The position numbers and the translations under genes were made by a program. The notes under the pieces are model-generated. The model did not search any database. It saw nothing but the letters and a program-made list of their open reading frames with translations, and was not told the origin of the DNA. A stretch of DNA of 14,855 nucleotides from Allomyces macrogynus ATCC 38327 (Eukaryota > Blastocladiomycota > Blastocladiomycetes > Blastocladiales > Blastocladiaceae). Shown piece by piece: positions 1 to 7,700 of the stretch; position 1 is the first letter of the stretch, and every line of letters begins with the position of its first letter. Location: positions 572,515 to 587,369 of the forward strand of contig GG745357.1 in the NCBI GenBank assembly GCA_000151295.1. The letters run 5' to 3'.

Positions 1-830
1 GCACCGAACAGTCAGGCAGTACGTTCGTGTATCGCTTACGAATACAGTCTAGTTAAAAATAAACTACTTCAAAAAAAGACTAATACATGCATCCCATCGT
101 CTAGCTCTATGCAGCTGGCACCGAAGGCCGAGTGCTGCGTCTGAATGCTAGGGATCGTCGCTCGCGAGCGGCGTCGGGTCCCGTGGCTAGCGACAGCTGC
201 TACACGTTTGATCGAAGACCATGGCACAGGTCGACCATCTACCGCAGCTCTTTGTCAGGTGAAAGAATGGAGAGTGTCGTATCAAAACGGTGCGCGGCAA
301 GCACCCACTCCGGGACACTCTCATGTCAAATTGGAACGTGGAATGGTCAGGCGACCGGTGCTGACCGTCGCAGGCGGCCATGATGAGCGGGAATGAGCGC
401 TGCCGCGCGCACATTGCACATTGAGACCGACATTTCAATTTGAGCGTGGATCTCGGTGGATTGCAGCGAGTCGGGGTGCCGGGTGTCGATTTGCTGGACA
501 AATGGTCAATTTTCCGGGCAGCAAACCGCAACAGCCGTCGTTGTCGTGCGGGCAGACGCGTGGCAGTCGGGGTCGTGACGGCATGTGACATGGTCAACAC
601 GCCGCGCTCGCTCCTGTGCTCGCTGCCAGCCACCGCCCGCGCCCGTCAACGACATCCCCCCACGACCCGCCGCAACCCACGTCGGACGCTGCCACCGTGG
701 ATGCTGATCCGGCACTCCCCGCATTCTCTTCTTACCCGCCCCGCGCACCGACCCCGGCGCACCCGTCGACCGTCGAATAAACGACCTGTCGCTTGATCAC
801 GCACCACCAACCCGCATCAACGCTTCCACC
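1..830. other. Intergenic region upstream of eIF5
   Basis: I see no convincing gene here. Open frames on both strands are short, overlap one another and have Arg/Ser/Pro/Thr-rich compositions typical of translated non-coding GC-rich DNA. An AATAAA hexamer at 58–63, followed by an A-rich stretch, could be the poly(A) signal of a plus-strand gene lying left of the window, but nothing else supports that. The last few hundred bases should hold the eIF5 promoter and 5' UTR. I see no TATA box near the ATG, only C-rich DNA, as is common for housekeeping genes. Confidence 0.5.
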
Positions 831-2185
831 ATGTCGCTCCTCAACATTGGCGGTGACAAGGATGACTTGTTTTACCGGTACAAGATGCCGCGTATGTCAT
901 TGTCGGTTATTATTGCGGTGCGCGACGCGTCGTCGTCGACGCGCGACGTGACGCGACGACACCTCTTCAAATGAGCATCGACTGACCTCCGTTCCTGTCC
1001 ACCAATAGCGGTCCAGTCCAAGATCGAGGGCAAGGGCAATGGGATCAAGACGGTCGTGCCCAACATGAACGAGGTGGCCAAGGCGTTGAACCGCCCGCCC
1101 ATGTACCCGTGCAAGTACTTTGGCACGGAACTCGGTGCGCAGACCAAGCACGAGCCCAAGAACGACCGTTATATTGTCAACGGCGCGCACGACGCTGCGC
1201 GTCTGCAAGAACTGCTCACGGGCTTTATCGAAAAGTTTGTTCTGTGCGGCGCCTGCGGGAACCCAGAAACCGACTTGAAGATCATCAACGGCATGATTGA
1301 GCGGCACTGCATTGCCTGCGGCAAGGACACGGCCGTCGATATGCGGCACAAGCTCACCAACTTCATTCTCAACCACCCGCCGCCGGGCGCGATCTCGGGT
1401 GGCAAGAAGGGCGGGAAGAAGGGCGGGAAGAAGGGCAAGATGTCCAAGGACCAGACGCCCGCCGACTCGGGCGACGAGGCCGGGTCGGGCGACGAGCTGC
1501 ACAAGCAGATCATGGAGGACGCCAAGACGCTGGCGGCGGCCAAGTCCAAGGACGACGACTGGTCGGTCGACATGTCCGAGGAGGCGCAGCGCGCGCGCCA
1601 AGCCGAGCTGTTGCAGGGGCTCGACAACCTCAAGCTCGACGACAAGAAGAAGGGCAAGAAAAAGGCCAAGAAGGCTGCCGACTCGGACGACGACGAGGAC
1701 GATTTCGCCGACGACCCGCTGGACCAGCTTGCGCAGTACGTGCTCGCCAAGCCCAAGGCCACCGCCGCCGACGTGCAGGCCGAGATCAAGGACCTGCGAC
1801 TGCCCGTGCACATGGCCGTGCACGTGCTCGCCCAGGCCATTGTCAAGGTCGACTCGATGGTCCCGGACCTCAAGGCCGCGCCGCTATGTTCCGCCCGCTG
1901 CTCGCCGATAACGCGCGCGCTCAAAAGTACTTCCTCGGCGGGCTCGAGCGGTCGATTGCCGAGGCCGAGGCCTACAAGAAGGTGCCGATCATGCTCAAGA
2001 ACGTCTACGAACTCGAGTTGGTTGACGACGAGGTGATCTTGGCCTGGGGCGGGCGCATCACCAAGAAGTTCACGGGCAAGAAGAAGACGGCGACGCTCGT
2101 GCGCGAGGCCGCGGCGCCGTTCCTCACATGGCTCAAGGAGGCTGAGGAGGAGGACAGTGAAGAGGAGGAGAGCGACGACGAGTAG
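831..2185 (+). CDS. TIF5: Translation initiation factor eIF5 (two exons, one apparent frameshift)
   Basis: eIF5 is the GTPase-activating protein for eIF2 in the 43S/48S pre-initiation complex and acts in the cytoplasm. Exon 1 is 831–891 and exon 2 is 1009–2185. The ATG at 831 sits in a good context (CCACCATGT), and the short first exon carries the FYRYKMP motif with the GAP arginine finger at residue 16. The N-terminal domain continues with GKGNGIKT and KNDRYIVNG. The zinc ribbon has Cys100, 103, 121 and 124 (CGACG and CIACG). A Lys- and acid-rich linker follows at about residues 150–255. The C-terminal HEAT/W2 domain ends in both acidic-aromatic boxes ([18 protein letters not shown] plus an acidic tail). 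Near 1884–1888 the frame moves by one: residues up to PDLKAAP are in one frame and [16 protein letters not shown] in another. Adding one base restores a collinear protein of 412 residues, close to the family size. Because the gene is essential and both sides are well conserved, an assembly deletion is more likely than a pseudogene. Confidence 0.95.
892..1008 (+). other. eIF5 intron 1
   Basis: This intron starts with the donor GTATGT and ends with the acceptor CAATAG, 117 nt in all. It splits a codon after its first base. Removing it joins YRYKMP directly to [12 protein letters not shown] with the same residue spacing as in yeast and human eIF5, which fixes the boundaries well. The middle (about 920–960) is dense in CG and self-complementary words such as CGACGCGTCG. 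Confidence 0.9.
1884..1888 (+). other. Apparent single-base frameshift in eIF5
   Basis: Reading frame changes between CCG at 1881 and TTC at 1889. One missing base (or two extra) is needed to link the halves of the W2 domain. There is no X XXY YYZ slippery heptamer, so programmed −1 frameshifting is not supported. Most likely a consensus error. Confidence 0.75.
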
Positions 2186-2562
2186 GGAGCCGGCTAGGCT
2201 CGGCCGCTGGGATCGCGGCGTGTGGATTTGAATGTCCGCGCGATTGATTGATTCAACATGGTTTTTTTGTTTGTCAATCTTGCGGTTGTGCGTGATGCTC
2301 CACCTGCAACTTGTTTCAGTTTTGTTGACTTCAGGCCCATGGACATTGACCGCGAACCCTGAACGGCCTTGTGACCCTCCATGTCACAAACTTATCCGTG
2401 TCAGAGCATCCAAACGCTCAACAAAAATATGTTGATCGCCTCGGGTTCAAACAACGAACAAGAAATAATTCCGCGTCAGCTCATCTCTCGCCCTGGATGC
2501 ACACCTGCAACGCATTTGAAACTGGATTCCCTTAAATACTGACGAGATGCGACGCGGCAAAG

Positions 2563-2590
2563 GCGGATTGACGCGGATTGATGCGGATTG
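2563..2590 (+). repeat. Three 10-bp direct repeats (GCGGATTGAY)
   Basis: GCGGATTG occurs at 2563, 2573 and 2583, exactly 10 bp apart, so all three copies lie on the same face of the helix. The inter-copy bases are AC or AT. A related GGTTGACC follows immediately. Confidence 0.85.
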
Positions 2591-2605
2591 ACGGTTGACC
2601 AACCT

Positions 2606-2627
2606 GTTTGATCAACTGTGATCAAAC
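2606..2627 (+). repeat. Perfect 9-bp inverted repeat with 4-nt loop
   Basis: GTTTGATCA (2606–2614) and TGATCAAAC (2619–2627) are exact reverse complements separated by ACTG. It could be a dyad protein-binding site or an RNA hairpin. There is no T tract after it. Confidence 0.8.
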
Positions 2628-3907
2628 GCGTCCCTCTCCTCCTTGCCTGGTCGGCCTGTAGGCATCCCATGATCGGGAGCAGTTTGACATCTTCCCCACT
2701 CTCCAGACACGGTCCGTTCGGGATTTTGTTCGATATTTGCTAGTGGATATCCAAAACAACTTGTACGATTCCGATTCAACCCCACTCCATTGGTTGGCTG
2801 CCAGGAAAGCTGACAATCTTGTCATCCAGGTCCCCGCTTCATCATCATCATCATGTTCTACTCGCCATGCTTCAAAGTCGGTGAAGACATTGACCGTCCA
2901 TTTTGTGCGCCAACCATGGCGGCCATGATCGAGTGGAAACGCGTCTTCCACAGAGATGGAAAGCAAACCAGGGCCGGCAGCAGCGGATTTTTGGTGACAA
3001 TCAACGGCCGTGGGTGTTGTCATGAAGGCTACGGTCTGACTTGTTACTACTTCACACCAATCTTGGCGCGTGGCGGTGGTGGAACAAGAGTAAATACCAG
3101 TTTCCATGGACGAATACCGCCACGTGCAAAATAAGTGCTGTATCATGTTCTGAGCGTTAATCGCATGCATGCAAAACAAGTTTCCGCGAGTGGGGGTTTG
3201 TGACAGTTGGAGCGTGCGGCGAAGATGTGCAGAGACGCTGCAGATGCGCATCTGGCGAGCTTTGTTGGGGAGTGAAATAGGAATGACAAGAAGGATTGGA
3301 ATACTTTTGCTTGACGGACAGGCTCAGGAATTGCAGGTTCTCTCAGTGGTATACGCATTCATGGAACAACTCGTCTCCCTCGCTGCACGCGCCCGCAGAT
3401 CTCAAAAGGTGCGGGACGGCTTATCACAAGGGCTGCTGCTTGTCCAGATGACGCTCAGCTTCAGCTGCCAAGTATACATCCAACCTGCTGCCAGCGCTGG
3501 TACATTTGAGATATCAAAACGATCCCATCCACTCGGACGTCATAATTGCTGTGATCTGATCTCTTGCTTCGACCGTCTTCACATGATCCTGTTTTTATTG
3601 TGAAGGGCATCCCACGATCACAACAAAGCGGGCCAGATTGTAATCTCAATGCTTCCGAAGCCAGCATGCGTGCATACCACGTCCGCTGTACTCCCCGCTC
3701 ACACCATCGGCTCGCAACGCTCGCAGCGTCAACATCAATACGTTTGATGATTCGCTGGAGCTCGAGGAGCGGGGCTGAGCTGCTTCGGGTGCGAGGTGGC
3801 AAGCTTCCATGTCACTTCAAGGTGTGGCGCTCCAACGCGCTTCAACGCGATGGATGCGCAACTTGCTGTTGCCTCTACACCCACTCAACATGACCCCCAG
3901 CCCGCGG

Positions 3908-3917
3908 TAAATAAAAG
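3908..3917 (+). promoter_or_regulatory. TATA-like element upstream of the kinase–Hint gene
   Basis: TAAATAAAAG lies about 115–124 nt before the ATG at 4032, in otherwise GC-rich surroundings. The spacing is close to that between the TATA-like element and the ATG of the repeat-protein gene, which gives modest support for a core promoter. Confidence 0.4.
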
Positions 3918-4031
3918 TTGGACCTCCCTCCGACCACGTCCCTGCTATCTTACCCAAGGCCCATTGCCGCGGAGTCCCATTGCTGTTGATAGCAAGAACC
4001 TTCCCAACCTACAGCTGCTCCAGCTGCCACC

Positions 4032-7000
4032 ATGGCGACCGTCGCCGTTGCTCTCGCTACCGCCTTCACGTTCGACAATGGCATCAAGGCAATCAAGATG
4101 CTCTTTCCTGTGTTTGAAAAACTTGTCGTCTCGTCTCTCGTCGCGCGTCCTCGCAAAGAACCAAGCGTCGAAGATGTGCTTCTTCGCCGTTGTACCATCT
4201 TGTTTGAGGCCCTCGAATCCGCAGCTCAAAATGCCGGCAACAAGGACCTTCCGCCCGCTGTCGTGTCTGCAACCAAGTTGCTGCTTGAAACGCTCGAGGG
4301 CGTGGTCGACATGGCCAAGCAGAACGAAAACGCAACCTTGATAACACGCATTCTTACGTCAAGCCAGTATCAGCAGGCTCTTGAGAAGGCCGGGGACACT
4401 GTCACGGCGATTTCAAGCGACATCAATCTTGTGCTGAATCTGCATTTGTCGCCAGCAGAGATTGCCGCCGAGTTCAAGGCTGCCGCTGAGCGCGACCACG
4501 ACTTTCTACTTGAGTCAATGCAGCAACTGCTTGAAATGCATCACGGCAAGCTGTACAAAGAGCTGCAGCTTCAGCACCAAGACGTGCTCGAAGCGCTCAC
4601 CGCACTCGATAGTCGGATCAAAGATTTGCAGGCCAAGGAACAGTGCGAAAAATCGCAAATCCTCTTGGGTCGTGTCTACAAGCACGCTGCTGTCTCCATT
4701 TCTGTGACATCTGGCGTCCAACCCCAGCGCTCAGACGCTGAACGCGCGCTTCAGCATTTGCGTGTCACGTCGTTTGATTTTTCCGACGCTCCTGATGGCA
4801 AGATTGGCCGTGGCGGGTTTGGCCTTGTTGTGCGTGCAACGTGGAACGCTACTGGCACGCGCGTCGCCATCAAGCGGTTGCTGAGACTCGAGGGCAGTGG
4901 AAATTCGGCAGACTCGTCGATCCGTGAACTCGTTGCGCAGGAAGCGCTCATGTGGAGCTCGTTGCATCACCCGCACGTTCTGCCGTTGCTGGGCGTATCG
5001 TTGACGTGCGAGACGCCGTTCTTTGTCATGCCGCTCATGGAAAATGGTGACTTGTCGTCGTACGCGGTGGGCCGCCCGCAAGAACATGTACGGCTGCTGC
5101 ATGAGACAGCGCAGGGCATGGCGTACCTGCATAGCAAGCGCATTTTCCACGGCGACCTCAAGGCCAACAATGTGCTGATTGATTACTCGGGGCGCGCAAA
5201 AGTATGCGACTTTGGCATGGCACGGCTTCTGGCCGCTGCTGGAGCTCGTGCGTCAGCGTACTCTCCTGGCTCATCTGCGGGTAATGTGCGCTGGATCGCG
5301 CCTGAGCGGTACGCGCACGGTGCGAAATACCAGTTTGAGCCCGACGTTTTTGCGTTTGCCATGGTCGTGTACGAGGTGATTGCAGGCAAAGTCCCGTTCA
5401 GCAATGAGCATGAGCCAAACGTCATCATGTTCTCGATCCAACAAGGCAAGCGGCCTCCTGCACCAACAACGGCAGCTAGCTACTCGCCCACGCTCTGGGC
5501 AGTCGTCGAGCGCTGCTGGAATCAAGATCTTTCGCATGCGTCCACTGTTTACGGGTATTGTTTGCCCGACCCTTGGCCTGTTGGGTCACCCTGAGCTTTG
5601 CCGAACAAATTTGGAGGCAGGTGAATGGTGTCCAAGCTGGGGGCCGATCATATCGAGCGTTAAAGCTCAGCAAGCGGCATCTCTCCGCAAGGTACGCTCG
5701 TTTAGTCCAACACCCTCTTTTCTTGGATTCGACGATACTTTGCCTTTCGTTTCTTCACTCACGTCTATGCCCCATGACCAACAGACCAGAACGGACTCGG
5801 CGGTTCAGTTGACACATACTAGCATGCTGCCGCCAGCCATGTATCCGGCGTCGCTGCCAGGAATGGACGTACCGCTTCGACCTGCACTCCCTCCGCAGCC
5901 AGCGCGGAACCCTCAACAGAATGCACACCTGCTGCCTTGTCAAGCTGCGCCGTTCCCGCCCGTGCAGCGCCCAATCGATATCCCCACCTGGCCCATGCCC
6001 ATCCGCCTCCGCAGATCAATGTCGCCATGCCGGATCCGATGCGGGTCGGTCCAGGGGGTGGCCTTGCAATGCCGCTTGCACCTCTGCCAGGGTTGGTCAT
6101 GCCCGTTCCAGTCCCACTGCACCCAGCACCTGCACCCATGTTTGCCACGATGCCGGTCCCGGCACCTCTACGTCAGGGGGAACAGGCAGTGCCCATGCAG
6201 CCTTTCCCAGCGCCGATGCCAGGGGCGGTTCTGGATCCAGGAGCCATGGCGACCAATCCCGCTCCTGGACCGTTTGGGCATGCTGGAATGGGCCAAACGC
6301 ATTCATCGCAACCATTTCCTCCATATTTCGCGCCCTCGGTACGATTCTCAGCTTTTCGACCGCTTCTGTTGCGATTTTGCCGCTCCCGATTCTTGTTTCT
6401 TCCTGATCATTCTGAACGTACCCCCCGTGCATTTTCTAGATCGAGCGGGATTCGGTGCCCCACGCCGGCATCACGCCGCCTCATTTATCTTTCCGCCGCA
6501 TGGAGCGCTCCAGCAGTGCAGCGCAGGCAGGCGTACCGACTGCTGCCGACAGCAGGCTGACGTCGGCTCCATTGGACCGTTTCGAGGTACAGTTGAACTG
6601 TCGCCAACATTTGAACATGCCGCGATCTGTGCTTACATCGCGAAAACATTTTTTGACAGGAATGGAAGGCGTCCTCTCGCAACAGCGCCACGTCGTTGGT
6701 GCAACATGATCAAGTACGCCCGGATTTGGAGCGGGTGGAGCAAGCAGCAAAATCTCTCGAGTCTCACGCCCAAACAAGCGTGAAGGGTCAACAAGAAAAT
6801 GTCACAGGCCAAAGCAACATCAACGCGCCCAAGGGCGCCGGCGCAGTGGACACGGCAAATCAGGGGAAGGAGGTCACGATGCGAATGGAGACTGTGAAGC
6901 CGGCAGAGCTTGTTTCACCCATTGAGGGCGAAGACCCCTCGTCTCTAACGGTTCCGAAATCCCTGGTTGAACCGGATGAGGAACAGCAACTGGCGCCCTC

Positions 7001-7700
7001 CAAGGGGTGTTTTTCCGGGCCAACGTTGTTGCGGCTCATGTCTGGCGCCATGGTGCCCGTCCGTGACGTTTGCATTGGCGATATGGTTGAGGTTTGCTCA
7101 GCCGGTGTGCGCCATTTCGAGCCAGTGCTCGATTTTTTCGACTACGATCCGCACGTCGAGTCTATGTTTGTCGCGATCGATTTCGACGACGACTCCGAAC
7201 CGCTCGTCCTTACTGATGAACATTTCGTCTTGGTCGCCGCATCGGACTCGTGCAAGGCCCAGTTTAGGCGCGCTGGCAATGTCGTGTCAGGCATGCTCTT
7301 CATCATGGGTGACAGTCGCCCCTGTCGCGTCCGAGCAGTTCGCCACGTCATTGGTCGCGGAGTTTTCTCGCCCGTAACGAAATCAGGGACTTTAGTCGTA
7401 AATGGCGTCGTTGCAAGCGTTTATGCCAAACCCGCTGCCTTTGCTCACGTCAACGTGCCTGACGCCAAAGCACATGCCATGATCCATGCCGCCACGAAGA
7501 AGCTCCGAGCTCAGTGGGTCGCTGACCTGAGCGGGTCTCATGGCGTGCAAGTGGCCGCGAGCAAGATGAGTGCCTGGCACAAGCGCGTTGCGAATGCCAG
7601 AATCGCAACCTCGAGTCTGGCGATGGTAGAGCTCACACACCCTGCCGTTCGAGCTCTCAAAATTGAGTTTCACCAGTCGCTTACAGTGTTTTGCGCATGA
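4032..7700 (+). CDS. Helical bundle–TKL kinase–Pro-rich linker–Hedgehog-type Hint fusion protein
   Basis: Proposed exons are 4032–5554, 5637–5691, 5785–6338, 6440–6586 and 6660–7700, giving about 1106 residues after adding one base near 5982. The ATG is in the context GCCACCATGG. Residues 1–240 are helical, resembling the MLKL/HeLo-like four-helix N-termini of fungal and animal kinases. The kinase (about 250–525) has glycine loop GRGGFG at 259–264, VAIK with Lys281, HGDLKANN with Asp375, Lys377 and Asn380, DFG at 393–395 and APE at 423–425. It should be active, but it is a non-RD kinase (HGD, not HRD). A Pro/Met/Ala-rich, presumably disordered linker follows. The Hint domain starts at GCF with Cys877, has TDEH (Thr945, His948) and ends at GTLVVNG…ASVYA near 1016. 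A tail of about 90 residues follows. Known Hint domains cleave the chain before Cys1 by an N–S acyl shift, so the kinase half may be released or lipidated. The exon 1–2 junction and the single-gene model are the least certain parts. Confidence 0.78.
5555..5636 (+). other. Kinase–Hint gene intron 1 (proposed)
   Basis: Donor GTATTG, acceptor CCAAG, 82 nt. It is needed because the kinase frame stops at 5592–5594, just short of the last helix. The proposed junction gives STVYG followed by WGPIISSV, whose W-x-x-I-I-x-x-V spacing fits the final helix of protein kinases (F-x-x-I/L-V-x-x-L). Other acceptors between 5595 and 5670 remain possible. Confidence 0.5.
5692..5784 (+). other. Kinase–Hint gene intron 2
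   Basis: Donor CAAG|GTACGC, acceptor CCAACAG, 93 nt, phase 0. The frame stays open across it, so retention is possible in principle, but the splice sites are strong and the resulting exon continues directly into the Pro/Met-rich linker. Confidence 0.6.
5980..5986 (+). other. Apparent one-base deletion in the linker
   Basis: The proline-rich reading frame changes here, from PPVQRPIDI in one frame to AHPPPQINVAMP in the next. Adding one C to the run in ATCCCCACC restores a continuous Pro/Met-rich chain and makes the whole spliced CDS a multiple of three. A homopolymer error fits best. Confidence 0.65.
6339..6439 (+). other. Kinase–Hint gene intron 3
   Basis: Donor CTCG|GTACGA, acceptor with a pyrimidine-rich tract and TTCTAG, 101 nt, phase 0. 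It marks the end of the Pro/Met-rich frame (…YFAPS) and links to IERDSVPHAG in a different frame. Confidence 0.75.
6587..6659 (+). other. Kinase–Hint gene intron 4
   Basis: Donor TTCGAG|GTACAG, acceptor TTTTTTGACAG, 73 nt, phase 0. It joins LDRFE to EWKASS and so puts the downstream Hint domain in frame with the linker. This supports kinase and Hint being one polypeptide. Confidence 0.75.
7008..7430 (+). other. Hedgehog-type Hint (Hog) domain coding segment
   Basis: Block by block it matches the Hedgehog autoprocessing domain: the Gly-Cys junction with CFSGPT (Cys codon 7008–7010); VRDVCIGDMVEV; FFDYD, whose Asp (codon 7140–7142) aligns with the cholesterolysis Asp of Hedgehog; LTDEHFVLVA with the TxxH motif (Thr 7212, His 7221); and SPVTKSGTLVVNGVVASVYA. 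The ASCYA cysteine of Hedgehog is Val here (codon 7419). There is no homing endonuclease insert and no C-terminal His-Asn plus nucleophile, so it is not an intein. Confidence 0.9.

Larger units (their letters stand above)
2186..4031. other. Intergenic region between eIF5 and the kinase–Hint gene
   Basis: About 1.8 kb with no recognisable gene. It should contain the eIF5 3' UTR (a GATTGATTGATT run lies about 57 nt after the stop, followed by T-rich DNA) and the promoter of the downstream gene. The longest open frame, 2622–3251 on the minus strand (209 codons, with an ATG), has a Trp/Cys/Ser/His-rich composition, no domain I recognise and no matching splice partners, so I do not call it a gene. 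Small repeats near 2563–2627 are listed separately. Confidence 0.5.

Noticed and set aside
1881..1892. Programmed ribosomal frameshift in eIF5
   Set aside because: No slippery heptamer or downstream stem is apparent, and eIF5 is not known to use recoding. An assembly error is simpler.
2440..2456. GGTTCAAAC, like a tRNA B box
   Set aside because: No matching A box, acceptor stem or anticodon arm upstream.
2737..2928. Plus-strand frame containing TPLHWLAA, like an ankyrin repeat
   Set aside because: Only one partial motif in 63 codons, with no second repeat nearby in any frame. Coincidence is likely.
2622..3251. 209-codon minus-strand frame in the eIF5–kinase gap
   Set aside because: Has an ATG but a composition rich in Trp, Cys, Ser and His, no recognisable domain and no supporting signals. 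Best treated as chance until transcripts show otherwise.
5558..5690. Alternative last kinase helix FAEQIWRQV in another frame
   Set aside because: Would need a 41-nt intron and then a frame that stops after the next junction. The WGPIISSV version fits helix spacing and intron size better, though it is not excluded.
7008..7430. Intein instead of Hedgehog-type Hint
   Set aside because: No C-terminal His-Asn followed by Cys, Ser or Thr, no endonuclease domain, and the protein continues only about 90 residues. The GTLVVNG…ASxYA end is Hedgehog-like.
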